Assembly: GCF_001594005.1 (NCBI RefSeq)
Contig: NZ_LTBA01000001.1
Coordinates: 62,001 to 126,000 of the forward strand
Length of the DNA stretch: 64,000 nt
Reading direction: 5' to 3'
DNA from: Clostridium tepidiprofundi DSM 19306
GTDB taxonomy: Bacteria > Bacillota > Clostridia > Clostridiales > Clostridiaceae
Shown here: positions 8,620 to 18,232 of the stretch, piece by piece
Position numbering within the stretch: position 1 is the first letter of the stretch
Layout of the letters: every line of letters begins with the position of its first letter
The notes under the pieces: model-generated
Databases searched by the model: none
Seen by the model: only the letters and a program-made list of their open reading frames with translations
Told to the model about the DNA's origin: nothing
Position numbers and translations under genes: made by a program

Positions 8620-9117
8620 ATGAATAAAAAGCAAACAGGTATAATAGTAGCATTGTTGGTTCTTATTGTTTTTGCAGGTTATTTGGCATCTAAGGTAAAT
8701 ACTCCACTATATGATGCTAACTCTTCTTTAGATGGTAAGAGTGCTGCATCATACAATGAGAGTCAAGCTACATCTAATTACTTTACAGAAGCAAAATTAT
8801 CTAGAGAACAAAGCAATGCTAAGACATGTCAAACACTTCAAAATTTAATTGATGATGAAAATACTCCAGAAAAAGAGAAAGAAAAAGCAGCAGAAGAATA
8901 TAGAAAATTAGCTTTACAGTTGGATCAAGCAAAAAAATTAGAATCAAAACTTAAAGGATATGGTTTTGAGGATGTTATATGCTATATTGAGGGAGATAAA
9001 GTAAAAGTATTTGTTAAGACGCAAAATGAGTTAACAGAAAAACAAAGAAAGTTAATTAAAGATGTTGTTATGAGTAGTACCAACATAAAGGATGTAGACA
9101 TTATAGCAAAGAAATAA
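8620..9117 (+). CDS. spoIIIAH: Stage III sporulation protein SpoIIIAH
   Basis: A 165-residue single-pass protein (helix at residues 6-23) whose external domain resembles the YscJ/FliF ring-building motif. In B. subtilis it binds SpoIIQ across the intermembrane space. The start at 8620 lies 8 bases after GGAGGG; a 5-codon-longer reading has no ribosome site. The QSNAKTCQTLQNLIDDENTP segment and C-terminal VKTQNELTEKQRKLIKDVV are typical. It is the last gene of the operon. Confidence 0.95.
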   Translation: MNKKQTGIIVALLVLIVFAGYLASKVNTPLYDANSSLDGKSAASYNESQATSNYFTEAKLSREQSNAKTCQTLQNLIDDENTPEKEKEKAAEEYRKLALQLDQAKKLESKLKGYGFEDVICYIEGDKVKVFVKTQNELTEKQRKLIKDVVMSSTNIKDVDIIAKK

Positions 9118-9131
9118 ATTAAAGTAATCAA

Positions 9132-9160
9132 TTGTAATAAGTCATATTTTCTGATATAAT
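9132..9160 (+). promoter_or_regulatory. SigA-type promoter before the Asp23 gene
   Basis: TTGTAA (9132-9137), a 17-base spacer and a perfect TATAAT (9155-9160) lie 51 bases before the start codon of the Asp23/Gls24 gene. This suggests the gene is transcribed separately from the sporulation operon before it. Confidence 0.6.
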
Positions 9161-9210
9161 GATTGTAAAAAAATACATTATAACGCAAGTTGATCCGAGG
9201 GGGTACCAAT

Positions 9211-9615
9211 ATGGATGAGAATGTTATTAATAATTCTGAGATTGGCATAGTTAAGATTTCGGATGATGTTGTCAGTGTTATTGCTAGGATAGCAGCTGAT
9301 GAAATTAACGGAGTAGTTGGAATGAGCTCAAATGCTGTAGTAGGCTTTAGCCAAATGTTCAGTAGCAAAAAGAATTTATCAAAAGGTGTTAAGGTTAATG
9401 TCAAAGATGATGGTGCTGAAATAGATTTATATGTGGTTGTACAATATGGTATGAAAATACATGAGGTTTGTGCTAAAGTGCAAAGTAATGTAAAAAAAGC
9501 TGTTGAAACAATGACAGGATTAAATGTATTGGCTGTAAATGTGTATGTACAGAATGTTGAATTGCCAAAACAACCTAAACAGGAAGAAACAGAGGAAGCT
9601 GAGCAAGAAAGTTAA
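9211..9615 (+). CDS. Asp23/Gls24 family protein (YqhY/YloU type)
   Basis: A 134-residue soluble protein of the alkaline-shock family, with the characteristic IVKISDDVVSVIARIAADEI opening, a conserved VGMSS turn, and a C-terminal KKAVETMTGLNVLAVNVYVQNV segment. The acidic tail (EETEEAEQES) is common. In Firmicutes such proteins sit beside accB/accC or nusB and have been linked to membrane association or envelope homeostasis; no enzymatic activity is known. The ATG at 9211 is preceded by GAGGGGG. It has its own promoter and terminator. Confidence 0.88.
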   Translation: MDENVINNSEIGIVKISDDVVSVIARIAADEINGVVGMSSNAVVGFSQMFSSKKNLSKGVKVNVKDDGAEIDLYVVVQYGMKIHEVCAKVQSNVKKAVETMTGLNVLAVNVYVQNVELPKQPKQEETEEAEQES

Positions 9616-9630
9616 TTTTGAATTAGTAAA

Positions 9631-9660
9631 TATAAAGAATACCGTATGGTATTCTTTATA
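9631..9660. terminator. Palindromic terminator after the Asp23 gene
   Basis: A 30-base palindrome (TATAAAGAATACC-GTAT-GGTATTCTTTATA) lies 15 bases after the stop codon. It has 13 perfectly paired bases and a short A/T-rich flank, so it could act in either direction. Confidence 0.7.
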
Positions 9661-9776
9661 TTTATGCAAATAATTTTATATTTTGTATAAACAAAAAAAA
9701 TTTTATTTGATATAATGAAAATAAAATTAATTTTATCAAAAAATAGGGCAATATAATAATTATCAGGAGGAAAAAT

Positions 9777-10178
9777 ATGAATAGAAAAAAATCTAGAGAA
9801 GTAGCAATGAAGATACTGTATCAAATGACTATTAATGAAGGAGGGTATGAAGAAGCTATAAAAAATTACTTTGAGAATTCAGAATATAATATTAAAAACA
9901 TAGATGTGGAATATATAAAATACATAGTTAAAGGTGTTACTGATAATATATGTGAATTAGATGAAAAAATAGAAAGTAAATTGATAAATTGGAAGATAAA
10001 TAGAATTTCTAAAATTAATCTTTCAATTTTAAGATTGGCTCTCTATGAAATGTTTTATTGTGATGATATTCCAAGAAGAGTTTCTGTTAATGAGGCAATT
10101 GAACTTGCAAAAAAATATTCAGATGATAGTTCTCCTAAATTTATAAATGGTATACTTGGAAATTTTGTTGTTGATTAA
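9777..10178 (+). CDS. nusB: Transcription antitermination protein NusB
   Basis: A 133-residue all-helical RNA-binding protein. It starts MNRKKSREVAMKILYQM, the usual N-terminus with the Arg-rich boxA RNA-binding patch, and ends SPKFINGILGNFV, the conserved C-terminal motif. With NusE (S10) it binds boxA and supports rRNA antitermination. CAGGAGG lies 7 bases upstream of the ATG. It is the first gene of the nusB-folD-xseA-xseB-ispA run, a conserved clostridial order. Confidence 0.95.
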   Translation: MNRKKSREVAMKILYQMTINEGGYEEAIKNYFENSEYNIKNIDVEYIKYIVKGVTDNICELDEKIESKLINWKINRISKINLSILRLALYEMFYCDDIPRRVSVNEAIELAKKYSDDSSPKFINGILGNFVVD

Positions 10179-10234
10179 AAATTAAAGGTATTTTGATTTT
10201 TATAAATTGTAAACAGGTTTATGAAAGGAATGGT

Positions 10235-11095
10235 ATGAAAGTGGGAACTATTTTAAGCGGTATAGAATTGGCAAATGAATATAAAAAGAAAATTAGAGAG
10301 ATAGTGTATGAAACAAAAGAAAAAGGCATACCAGTTCCGTGTCTTGCAGCAGTACTTGTTGGAAATGATGGTGGCTCTGAAGCTTATGTTAAGAATCAAA
10401 AAAGGGTGTGCGAAAAATTAGGAGTTGAACATAAGCTTATTTCTTTTGATAATGATGTTACGGAAGAAGAATTATTGAATACAATAGATGAATTAAATAA
10501 TGATGTGAATATAAATGGAATAATTATTCAATTTCCACTTCCAAAACATATTAATGCAAAGCATATTATAAAAAAAATACTGCCAAGTAAGGATGTTGAT
10601 GGTTTGACAGAATTGAATTTCGCAAGACTATATAAAGGAGAAAGGTGTTTTACACCATGTACATCTAGGGCTGTATTAGAGTTAATTAATAAAACTGGTA
10701 TTAATATTGAGGGAAAGCATGCAGTTGTTGTAGGTAGAAGTGATATAATAGGCAAACCTGTAGCGCTGTTGCTTCTTAGAAACAATGCAACTGTAACGAT
10801 ATGTCATTCAAAAACTAGAGACTTAATTGATATATGTAAGAATGCTGATATATTGATTTCTTGCATAGGAAAACCAGGTATAATAACAAAAGATTATGTA
10901 AAGAAAGGTGCTATAGTAATAGATGTTGGAACAACTAGAGTTGATGGAAAAATAAGAGGAGATGTTGATTTTGAAGAAGTAAAGGAAATAGCTTCATACA
11001 TAACGCCTGTTCCAGGGGGAGTTGGCTCGGTTACTACCACAATGCTAATAATGAATACGTGTGATGCATTTTTATATCAAGAGCAAAAAAAGTAA
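10235..11095 (+). CDS. folD: Methylenetetrahydrofolate dehydrogenase / cyclohydrolase FolD
   Basis: A bifunctional enzyme interconverting 5,10-methylene-, 5,10-methenyl- and 10-formyl-tetrahydrofolate. At 286 residues it has the standard length. Visible motifs are SEAYVKNQKRVCEKLG with the catalytic Tyr and Lys, PSKDVDGLT, the Rossmann motif VVGRSDIIGKPVALLLL, and the C-terminal TPVPGGVGSVTTTMLI. The start at 10235 is chosen because AAAGGA lies nearby and the sequence aligns with the usual N-terminus; an upstream in-frame start at 10193 would add 14 untypical residues. Confidence 0.95.
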   Translation: MKVGTILSGIELANEYKKKIREIVYETKEKGIPVPCLAAVLVGNDGGSEAYVKNQKRVCEKLGVEHKLISFDNDVTEEELLNTIDELNNDVNINGIIIQFPLPKHINAKHIIKKILPSKDVDGLTELNFARLYKGERCFTPCTSRAVLELINKTGINIEGKHAVVVGRSDIIGKPVALLLLRNNATVTICHSKTRDLIDICKNADILISCIGKPGIITKDYVKKGAIVIDVGTTRVDGKIRGDVDFEEVKEIASYITPVPGGVGSVTTTMLIMNTCDAFLYQEQKK

Positions 11096-11112
11096 AGTAG
11101 GTTGATAAATGT

Positions 11113-12327
11113 ATGTTTATTAAAACATTAACAGTAAGCGATATAAGTAAATATATTAAAAAGACATTTGATAGTGATTTTATTTTGAGTAATATCAATG
11201 TTAAAGGTGAAATTTCTAATCTAAAAATACATAGTAGTGGGCATATTTATTTTTCGCTCAAGGACAATTTAAGTAAAATAAACTGTGTAATGTTTAAGAG
11301 AAATGCTGTTGGTTTGGAGTTTATACCTGAAGATGGCATGAAAGTAGTTGCAAAAGGTAGTGTTTCTGTGTATGAAAAAGAAGGAATATACCAACTGTAT
11401 TGTGATGAAATAAAGCAAGATGGGTTAGGTGAGCTTTATTTAGAATTTCAAAAATTAAAAAACAAATTGCATGCTCAAGGGTTATTTGACGAAGCTCATA
11501 AAAAATATATACCAATTTATCCAAGACGAATAGGAGTGGTTACATCTCCAACAGGAGCAGCTATAAGAGATATAATAAATGTATCAATAAGAAGAAATAC
11601 TAATGTTCAATTGTTAATATATCCTAGCTTGGTTCAAGGAAAAGATGCACCTGCGAACATAATAGAAGGCATCAGAATGTTAAATAAAGTTGAAGATGTT
11701 GACGTTATTATTTTGGCAAGAGGCGGAGGCTCGATTGAAGAGCTTTGGGCTTTTAATGATGAGGATTTAGCTTATGAAATATATGATTCATACAAACCTA
11801 TTATTACAGGAATTGGTCACGAAACAGATTTTACAATTGCAGATTTTGTAAGTGATAGTAGGGCTTCTACTCCTTCAGCAGCTGCTGAATTAGCAGTACC
11901 TTTATTAGAAGAAATAAATAATAAGATATTAAGTTACAGGGAAATATTGAACAAAAATGTGTTAAATTATATTGATAACAAGTATTATGAAGTTGATTTG
12001 TTGACTAGGTCGCTAACAATGCTTGCTCCAGGCAATTATATAATTGCTCAATATGAGCGTATAGATAATTTAAAGAATATGATTTATAATAGTTTTAAAT
12101 CAAAGTTATTAATAGAAAAAACTAGACTTTCAAAGCAATATTCGTTGCTTAATGCACATAATCCATTAAATATATTGAACAAAGGGTATTCAATAATTCA
12201 AGATGATAAAGGTAATGTATTGTACGAGGTTAATCATTTTTTAGATACTGAAGAAGTGAATATTACTGTAAAAAATGGAGCGGTAAAGGCAAATTTAAAT
12301 GTTTTGGAGGTAAAAAATGACACGTAA
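11113..12327 (+). CDS. xseA: Exodeoxyribonuclease VII large subunit
   Basis: Catalytic subunit of exonuclease VII, which degrades single-stranded DNA from both ends. The 404-residue protein has an N-terminal OB-fold (SNINVKGEISNLKIHSSGHIYFSLKD begins it, here split over residues 24-49), a central catalytic domain with the ARGGGSIEELWAFNDE motif and the GIGHETDFTIADFVSD motif, and a helical C-terminal part that binds XseB. It overlaps xseB by 11 bases. Confidence 0.95.
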   Translation: MFIKTLTVSDISKYIKKTFDSDFILSNINVKGEISNLKIHSSGHIYFSLKDNLSKINCVMFKRNAVGLEFIPEDGMKVVAKGSVSVYEKEGIYQLYCDEIKQDGLGELYLEFQKLKNKLHAQGLFDEAHKKYIPIYPRRIGVVTSPTGAAIRDIINVSIRRNTNVQLLIYPSLVQGKDAPANIIEGIRMLNKVEDVDVIILARGGGSIEELWAFNDEDLAYEIYDSYKPIITGIGHETDFTIADFVSDSRASTPSAAAELAVPLLEEINNKILSYREILNKNVLNYIDNKYYEVDLLTRSLTMLAPGNYIIAQYERIDNLKNMIYNSFKSKLLIEKTRLSKQYSLLNAHNPLNILNKGYSIIQDDKGNVLYEVNHFLDTEEVNITVKNGAVKANLNVLEVKNDT

Positions 12328-12529
12328 TAAAGAAAATTATGAAAGCATGATGAGTGAGCTAGAAGAAATAGTTAATAAAATGCAAAATGATGAATTAACA
12401 CTAGATGAATCAATCAAATATTATGAAAAAGGAATTACACTATCAAATAAATTATACAAGATGATAAATGAAGCTGAACGAAAAATTAAAATTATAAATA
12501 ATTCAGAAGAGCAAGATTTCAATGTCTAA
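12317..12529 (+). CDS. xseB: Exodeoxyribonuclease VII small subunit
   Basis: A 70-residue helical protein with the family motif YESMMSELEEIVNKMQN and LDESIKYYEKGI. Several copies bind the XseA coiled coil. It overlaps the end of xseA (GGAGG lies within the xseA coding sequence), which implies translational coupling and coordinated stoichiometry. Confidence 0.95.
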   Translation: MTRNKENYESMMSELEEIVNKMQNDELTLDESIKYYEKGITLSNKLYKMINEAERKIKIINNSEEQDFNV

Positions 12530-12550
12530 CTTTCAAATAGAGGTGTGTTT

Positions 12551-13420
12551 ATGAAATATGAGTTTTTGAAACAAGAAATAAATGATTGGCTTAATGGCTA
12601 CTTTGCTAACAAAGGTACGTATGAGAAGATTGTTTTTGAAGCTATGAGTTATAGTTTGAATAATACGGGCAAGAGAATAAGACCTATATTAATGCTTTTA
12701 ACATATGGAATGTATAAGGAAAATTATAAAGATATAATGCCTTTTGCATGTGCTCTTGAAATGATACATACATATTCTCTTATTCATGATGATCTTCCAT
12801 GTATGGATAATGATGATTTAAGAAGAGGAAAACCTACAAATCACAAAGTTTATGGTGAGGCAGTAGCTACTCTTGCTGGGGATGCTTTGTTAAATGAAGC
12901 ATTTAATGTTATGCTAAAGGAATGTTTATGTGGAGATATTTCAAAAATTAAAGCAACTTATATAATTTCTAAAAGTGCTTCTGCTTATGGTATGATAGGT
13001 GGACAGATAGTAGATATTTTAAGCGAAGGAAAAGCTATTTCTGAAGATGAGTTGAGATTTATGCACAAAAAGAAGACAGGTGAGCTCATTAAGGCTGCTC
13101 TTTTAGCAGGTGCTGTATTAGCAGAAGCTAGTGATTATGATATAAAACTTATTGAGCAATTTGGAGAAAATTTAGGATTAGCTTTTCAAATTAAGGATGA
13201 TATACTAGATGTGATTGGAAATAGTGATAAGCTTGGTAAGAAAACTAATAGTGATTTGATTAATAAAAAAGTTACTTTTGTATCTTTGTATGGATTAGAA
13301 AAGTGTAAGCTAATGCTTGATAGCATTAACGATGAATGTTTAGAAATTCTGAAAAGATTACGAAAAGATACTAATGAACTAGAAAAAATTACAGTATTTC
13401 TATTTAATAGAGATTTTTAG
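12551..13420 (+). CDS. ispA: Short-chain polyprenyl diphosphate synthase (farnesyl/geranyl-geranyl)
   Basis: Condenses isopentenyl diphosphate with allylic diphosphates to make the C15 (or C20) precursor of undecaprenyl phosphate and quinones. At 289 residues it has the usual length. The first aspartate-rich motif is HDDLPCMDNDDLRRG, with the two-residue insertion typical of bacterial FPP synthases; the second is QIKDDILD. GKRIRP near the N-terminus and the CALEMIHTYSL segment before the first motif are also standard. The ATG at 12551 follows GAGGTG. It ends 46 bases before the OLE promoter, and dxs of the same pathway lies beyond OLE and oapA. Confidence 0.94.
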   Translation: MKYEFLKQEINDWLNGYFANKGTYEKIVFEAMSYSLNNTGKRIRPILMLLTYGMYKENYKDIMPFACALEMIHTYSLIHDDLPCMDNDDLRRGKPTNHKVYGEAVATLAGDALLNEAFNVMLKECLCGDISKIKATYIISKSASAYGMIGGQIVDILSEGKAISEDELRFMHKKKTGELIKAALLAGAVLAEASDYDIKLIEQFGENLGLAFQIKDDILDVIGNSDKLGKKTNSDLINKKVTFVSLYGLEKCKLMLDSINDECLEILKRLRKDTNELEKITVFLFNRDF

Positions 13421-13442
13421 TCTTATTTTAAAAATATTATCT

Positions 13443-13471
13443 TTGAATAATTACGATTGATATGTTATAAT
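13443..13471 (+). promoter_or_regulatory. SigA-type promoter of OLE RNA
   Basis: TTGAAT (13443-13448), a 17-base spacer and TATAAT (13466-13471) stand in the ispA-OLE gap. Transcription would start near 13478, exactly where the conserved OLE sequence begins, so OLE can be made independently of the ispA operon. Confidence 0.75.
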
Positions 13472-13477
13472 GTTTGA

Positions 13478-14045
13478 GAAAAAAATGGTGCAGTATCCTA
13501 GTCAGGTAACTAACTTTTAAGGCGGGGCTAAAAATCCGCCAAAGGGCACATCGATGAAGCTTCTGGTGCTGGCTTTTGACGCCCAGTCAAGGGCTTGTGC
13601 TGGGAGTAAGGAGTTGGGGCAGCCGCAACGGCATGCGCAACTGACCCTACCTCCGCGGAGACCATAACTTGTGGAATGGGCTAGATACCTATTCTACGAT
13701 TATGGATTAAACCTGCAATGTGGTGAAGAGCTATGTGCAGTGTAGCCTGCCTTGAGTGGGGTAGGTAGAGGAGAAGCGTTTAGCAGCTGAAACCTATCCT
13801 GCAAAAGAGGCTAAGAAGTTAGCCAACTGTTGAGGAAAGCTCCTAGGCTGTTCATATTTTGATGAGGAATACTAAGGATTGCAGTGCGGACTAAGTGGTA
13901 ATCCAGTACCATAGCTTTGGCAACACTATGGGTAGAATTTTAAAGGGAAACCGTCAAGATGGTGACATTTTGATAATTCTATGGGAAATCCGACTGGACC
14001 TAAGACGCAAAATTTACTTAGTATTCCACCATTTTTATTATTTTG
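13478..14045 (+). ncRNA. ole: OLE RNA (ornate large extremophilic RNA)
   Basis: A ~570-base stretch with no plausible gene, much richer in G and C than its surroundings, lies between ispA and oapA, the known location of OLE RNA in Firmicutes. It shows the features I associate with the OLE consensus: an early GGCGG...CCGCC stem (around 13520-13540), a block with AAGGGCACATCGATGAAGC, the TGACGCCCAGTCAAGG segment, GGCAACACTATGGG near 13920, and a conserved 3' region with GGTGACATTTTGAT and GGGAAATCCGACTGGACC before a terminal closing stem. OLE forms a membrane-associated RNP with OapA and other partners and in Bacillus halodurans affects cold, ethanol, Mg and energy stress. The 5' end is set from the promoter; the 3' end is approximate. 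Confidence 0.95.
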
Positions 14046-14057
14046 GAGGATTAATTT

Positions 14058-14657
14058 GTGTTTATAAAAAATTCTAGAAAGAAAGTTAACAGTAAAAAAA
14101 AGGGAAGCTACAAAAATACTATTAGTAATACTAAATGGATAGTACTTATAATAATTTGGACTTTGCTAATTGGAGGAAGTATATCTTTATTGTCAGACAC
14201 GCTACTAAGTGAAGCTAGTTTATTAGTAGCTTTTGTTATATTGATTATTATTGTTTTAATTGGTGTAATATTTGATACGATAGGAACGGCAGTAACAGCA
14301 GCTAATGAAGTTCCTTTTCACGCAATGGCAGCTAAGAAAGTAGAAGGGGCTAAGACTGCTGTAAAATTAGTTAGAAATGCCGATAAAGTGTCTAATTTTT
14401 GCAATGATGTTATCGGTGATATTTGTGGTATTGTGAGTGGAGCAGCAGGGGCAATAATAGTAGTTAAAATACTAGTGTATTTACCGAATTCAAAGGAGAC
14501 ATTTAAAGCAAATTTATTAAGTGCTGCTGTAGGTTCTTTTATTGCTGCTGCTACTATTGGTGGAAAAGCAATGGGAAAGACTTTGGCTATTAAGAATTCA
14601 AATAAAATTGTTTTTGAAGTTGCCAAATTAATATATTTTATTAAAAAGGACAGATGA
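14058..14657 (+). CDS. oapA: OLE-associated membrane protein OapA
   Basis: A 199-residue membrane protein encoded directly after OLE RNA, with GGAGG 10 bases before a GTG start. It has a very basic N-terminus (about 13 Lys/Arg in the first 27 residues), then hydrophobic helices at about 28-48, 52-73, 120-140 and 150-170, and a basic tail. Family knowledge says OapA binds OLE RNA and carries it to the membrane, and that the two together protect against short-chain alcohols, cold and Mg stress. The [20 protein letters not shown] loop with its Asp, Thr, Glu and His is a conserved-looking intramembrane stretch. The stop overlaps the dxs start region. Confidence 0.92.
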   Translation: MFIKNSRKKVNSKKKGSYKNTISNTKWIVLIIIWTLLIGGSISLLSDTLLSEASLLVAFVILIIIVLIGVIFDTIGTAVTAANEVPFHAMAAKKVEGAKTAVKLVRNADKVSNFCNDVIGDICGIVSGAAGAIIVVKILVYLPNSKETFKANLLSAAVGSFIAAATIGGKAMGKTLAIKNSNKIVFEVAKLIYFIKKDR

Positions 14658-14659
14658 TT

Positions 14660-16525
14660 ATGAAAAATATTATCGATAATTTTAATGGTCCACATGATGT
14701 GAACAGTATGAATGTGAATGAATTGGAACTATTTGCAGCTGAAATAAGACAATTCTTAATAGATAAGGTATCTAAGACAGGTGGACATTTGGCTTCTAAT
14801 TTAGGTGTTGTTGAATTAACATTAAGTTTGTTAAAAGTATTTAATATGGAAAAAGATAAGTTAATATGGGATGTTGGGCATCAAGCTTATGTATATAAAA
14901 TATTGACCGGTAGGAAAGAACAATTTGACACGTTAAGATGCTTTGGAGGGTTAAGTGGATTCTTAAAAAGAGAAGAAAGTAAATATGATCAATTTGAAGC
15001 TGGACATAGTAGTACATCACTATCAGCTGGATTAGGATTTGCGCTGGCTAGAGATTTGAAAAAAGAAAATTATGAAGTTATTTCAATAATAGGTGATGGT
15101 GCATTAACAGGAGGAATGGCTCTTGAGGCATTAAATGATATAGGATATAGAAAAACTAAAATTGTAATTGTGTTAAATGATAATAATATGTCTATAGCTG
15201 AAAATGTTGGAGGAATTTCTACTTATCTAAGCAAATTAAGAGTAGGACCAAAATATAATAAGATTAAAAATGATGTTAATTCGACTTTAATGAAAATTCC
15301 TACTGTTGGTAAAGGAGTAGCGGATTCGATACATAGGATAAAGAATGGTTTAAAGCAAATTGTAGTGGAGAAAATGTTCTTTGAAGATATTGGTATTAAG
15401 TATATTGGACCTATAGATGGACATAATATCAGGGAAATGACTGATGTGCTTTCAATGGTAAAAAATATTGATGGTCCGGTGTTAATACATACAATAACAA
15501 AAAAAGGTAAGGGTTATGAATTTGCTGAAAAAAATCCAAATAAATTTCATGGAATTGGACCTTTTGATTGTTCAAGCGGTAAGGTGACGGTAAGTTCAAA
15601 AAACTCGTATTCAAAAGCATTTGGTGAAGAAATGGTTAGGCTAGGTGAGAAACACAAGAATCTTGTAGCAATAACAGCAGCTATGCCTGATGGTACTGGA
15701 TTAAATAAATTTTCTAAGATATATAAGAATAGATTTTTTGATGTTGGAATTGCTGAACAGCATGCAGTAACACTCGCTGCGGGAATGGCGAGTCAAGGAT
15801 TGAAGCCTGTTTTTGCAGTATATTCAACTTTTCTACAAAGAGCATATGATCAGGTACTTCATGATGTGTGTATGCAAAATTTGCCGGTCATTTTTGCAAT
15901 AGATAGAGCAGGCATAGTTGGAGAAGATGGTGAAACGCATCAAGGTGTATTTGATTTGTCTTATCTTTCTCATATGCCTAATATGACTATTTTAGCACCT
16001 AAATGTATTGATGAACTTAAAACTATGCTAAATTGGGCTGTCGTTCAAGATTATCCTATTGCGATTAGATATCCAAGAGGCGGAGACAATTTAAATGTTA
16101 GTTTATCACCATTAAAAAATTTTAAATTAGGTAAATGGGAAGTATTATATGGTGAGGGAAATATAACATTGATTGCTACTGGCAAGATGGTTCAAGTTGC
16201 AGTATTAGTTAAGGAAAAATTGGAAACTATGAATATACAGGCATCTGTTATAAATGCGTGGTCTATAAAACCTATTGATAAATCCATGATAAAAGAAATT
16301 GTAAGCAAAGGGAAGACTATAGTTACTTTAGAAGATAATGTTATAAGAGGAGGCTTTGGCTCTCAAGTATTAGAGTATGTTAATACAATTAATGATAGTT
16401 GTAAAGTTATTAATTTAGGATTTAATGATGAATTTATTCCACATGGAAAAGTAGATTTGTTGTTCAAGGTATATGAGTTAGATGTTCAGGGAATTGTAAG
16501 AAAAATAATCAGCAATTTGAGTTAA
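14660..16525 (+). CDS. dxs: 1-Deoxy-D-xylulose-5-phosphate synthase
   Basis: The thiamine diphosphate-dependent first enzyme of the non-mevalonate isoprenoid pathway, joining pyruvate and glyceraldehyde-3-phosphate. At ~621 residues it has the standard length. Motifs include [13 protein letters not shown], the catalytic His in [15 protein letters not shown], the ThDP/Mg motif [15 protein letters not shown], the acid glutamate in [12 protein letters not shown], and the [19 protein letters not shown] hallmark. The start is 14660 (AAAGGA 9 bases upstream); 14654 is an alternative. It overlaps oapA at most by a few bases, tying isoprenoid synthesis to the OLE system. Confidence 0.95.
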   Translation: MKNIIDNFNGPHDVNSMNVNELELFAAEIRQFLIDKVSKTGGHLASNLGVVELTLSLLKVFNMEKDKLIWDVGHQAYVYKILTGRKEQFDTLRCFGGLSGFLKREESKYDQFEAGHSSTSLSAGLGFALARDLKKENYEVISIIGDGALTGGMALEALNDIGYRKTKIVIVLNDNNMSIAENVGGISTYLSKLRVGPKYNKIKNDVNSTLMKIPTVGKGVADSIHRIKNGLKQIVVEKMFFEDIGIKYIGPIDGHNIREMTDVLSMVKNIDGPVLIHTITKKGKGYEFAEKNPNKFHGIGPFDCSSGKVTVSSKNSYSKAFGEEMVRLGEKHKNLVAITAAMPDGTGLNKFSKIYKNRFFDVGIAEQHAVTLAAGMASQGLKPVFAVYSTFLQRAYDQVLHDVCMQNLPVIFAIDRAGIVGEDGETHQGVFDLSYLSHMPNMTILAPKCIDELKTMLNWAVVQDYPIAIRYPRGGDNLNVSLSPLKNFKLGKWEVLYGEGNITLIATGKMVQVAVLVKEKLETMNIQASVINAWSIKPIDKSMIKEIVSKGKTIVTLEDNVIRGGFGSQVLEYVNTINDSCKVINLGFNDEFIPHGKVDLLFKVYELDVQGIVRKIISNLS

Positions 16526-16547
16526 TGGAGTTGTAGGAGATAAAAAT

Positions 16548-17357
16548 ATGGCAGATACAAAAGAGAGATTGGATGTTTTATTATTAAAAAGGGGTTTTTT
16601 TAATTCTAGAGAAAGAGCTAGGGAGAGTATACTTTCAGGGAAAATATTTGTAAACAATATTCCTATTACAAAATGTGGAAAGAAAATTGATGTTGATGCA
16701 TTGATAGATTTTCGAGGAAAAACTTTGCCGTATGTTAGTAGAGGTGGGCTTAAACTTGAAAAGGCACTAGAGAGTTTCAATATCAGTTTAGAAGATAAGA
16801 TTTGTATTGATATTGGTGCATCCACAGGTGGATTTACAGATTGTATGTTGCAAAATGGTGCTTTAAAAGTTTATGCCATAGATGTAGGTAAAAATCAATT
16901 ACATGACAAATTATTACAAGATTCAAGAGTTGTTTCATTAGAAAATACTAATGCAAGGTATATGAGTATTGAGGATATAGGGGAGTATTGTGATTTTGCA
17001 TCAGTGGATGTATCTTTTATATCATTGACTAAAATAATACCAAGTGTTATAAAATTACTGAATGCCGATGGTGATATTGTAGTTTTAATAAAACCTCAAT
17101 TTGAAGCTGGTAAAGCACATATTAATAAAAAAGGTGTTGTAAAGAATAAAAATGTACATAAAGAGGTAATTAATAATATTATTTCTTTTACTACTGATAT
17201 TGGCTTGAGCATTAAAGGATTAAATTATTCGCCAGTCAAGGGTCCAAATGGGAATATTGAATATTTATTATGTTTAACTAAAAATAAAAATTTTGATTCA
17301 AGCTTTTCAATTAGGAATACTGACTTGATTGTAGATAAAGCACATGAAAAATTATAA
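16548..17357 (+). CDS. tlyA: TlyA family rRNA 2'-O-methyltransferase
   Basis: A 269-residue protein with an N-terminal S4 RNA-binding domain (about 7-65, RLDVLLLKRGFFNSRERARE) and an FtsJ-like SAM methyltransferase domain with DIGASTGGFTDCMLQ and KPQFEAG. TlyA homologs methylate ribose in 16S/23S rRNA; some were once described as hemolysins. A consistent place in the dxs-tlyA-nadK-argR-recN cluster supports the assignment. The exact rRNA target in this organism is not known. Confidence 0.92.
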   Translation: MADTKERLDVLLLKRGFFNSRERARESILSGKIFVNNIPITKCGKKIDVDALIDFRGKTLPYVSRGGLKLEKALESFNISLEDKICIDIGASTGGFTDCMLQNGALKVYAIDVGKNQLHDKLLQDSRVVSLENTNARYMSIEDIGEYCDFASVDVSFISLTKIIPSVIKLLNADGDIVVLIKPQFEAGKAHINKKGVVKNKNVHKEVINNIISFTTDIGLSIKGLNYSPVKGPNGNIEYLLCLTKNKNFDSSFSIRNTDLIVDKAHEKL

Positions 17358-17370
17358 TGGGTGATATATT

Positions 17371-18216
17371 ATGAGGAAAATAGGGATTAGTGTCAATACA
17401 ACAAAAGATACGCAAGGGAAAGTGCTAGAGTACGTTATTAAATGCATAAAAAATAACATTAAAAATTCGTATATTGAAGTATTTGAAGACGGAATTATTA
17501 AGCAAGAAGATATTGTTGAACTTGAAATGCTGATCGTACTTGGTGGTGATGGTACAATTCTTAGAGCATCGAGAGCAATTGGAGATATTGATATTCCCAT
17601 TTTAGGTGTTAATATTGGTCATCTTGGATTTTTGGCAAGTGTTGAGATTACAGAATTTGAGTATGCTATAGAGAAAATTGTAAATGGTAAGTATTATATA
17701 GAAGATAGAATGATGTTAAAGTGCAATATATGTAAATATGGAAAGGTGCGAAAAGAATTAAAGTTTGCTGCTTTAAATGATATTGTTATTACCAAGGGAA
17801 CTTTGTCTAGAATAGTTGAATTTGACATAGAAATTAATAATAGTTTCTATACAAATTTTAATTCTGATGGGGTTATTATTTCTACACCAACGGGTTCTAC
17901 TGCGTATTCTCTTTCAGCTGGAGGACCGTTAATATATCCAACGCTAAATGTTATTTCTATAACACCTATTTGTCCTCATACTCTTGCTATGCGGACATTG
18001 ATAGTTGATGAAAAATCTAATATTAGAGTTAAGGTAAACGGAACTAACAACAATAACGATGTGTTTTTGACTATTGATGGTCAAGAAGTAATTAGATTTG
18101 AAGATGGCTATGAGGTAAACATTGAAGTTAATGATAAAAAATGTAGATTAATTAAATTAGAAGGTTATAATTATTTTAATATATTAAGAAATAAAATCAT
18201 ATCAAAAAATCGATGA
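17371..18216 (+). CDS. nadK: NAD kinase
   Basis: Phosphorylates NAD to NADP. The 281-residue protein has the signature motifs LGGDGTILRASR, NIGHLGFLASVE and NSDGVIISTPTGSTAYSLSAGGP, and ends in the usual all-beta domain. It starts 13 bases after tlyA. No unusual substitutions are evident in the NAD-binding or catalytic Asp (GGDG). Confidence 0.95.
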   Translation: MRKIGISVNTTKDTQGKVLEYVIKCIKNNIKNSYIEVFEDGIIKQEDIVELEMLIVLGGDGTILRASRAIGDIDIPILGVNIGHLGFLASVEITEFEYAIEKIVNGKYYIEDRMMLKCNICKYGKVRKELKFAALNDIVITKGTLSRIVEFDIEINNSFYTNFNSDGVIISTPTGSTAYSLSAGGPLIYPTLNVISITPICPHTLAMRTLIVDEKSNIRVKVNGTNNNNDVFLTIDGQEVIRFEDGYEVNIEVNDKKCRLIKLEGYNYFNILRNKIISKNR

Positions 18217-18232
18217 TTTGAGGGTGAAAATA

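Noticed and set aside
13478-14045. Group II intron, RNase P or tmRNA as identity of the large structured RNA
   Set aside because: No intron reverse transcriptase, no domain V motif, no RNase P or tmRNA hallmarks are visible. Location between ispA and oapA/dxs and the internal motifs fit OLE.
13895-14077. A 60-codon open frame inside the OLE region
   Set aside because: It lies in conserved structured RNA, has no ribosome site and overlaps the oapA start. Treated as chance.
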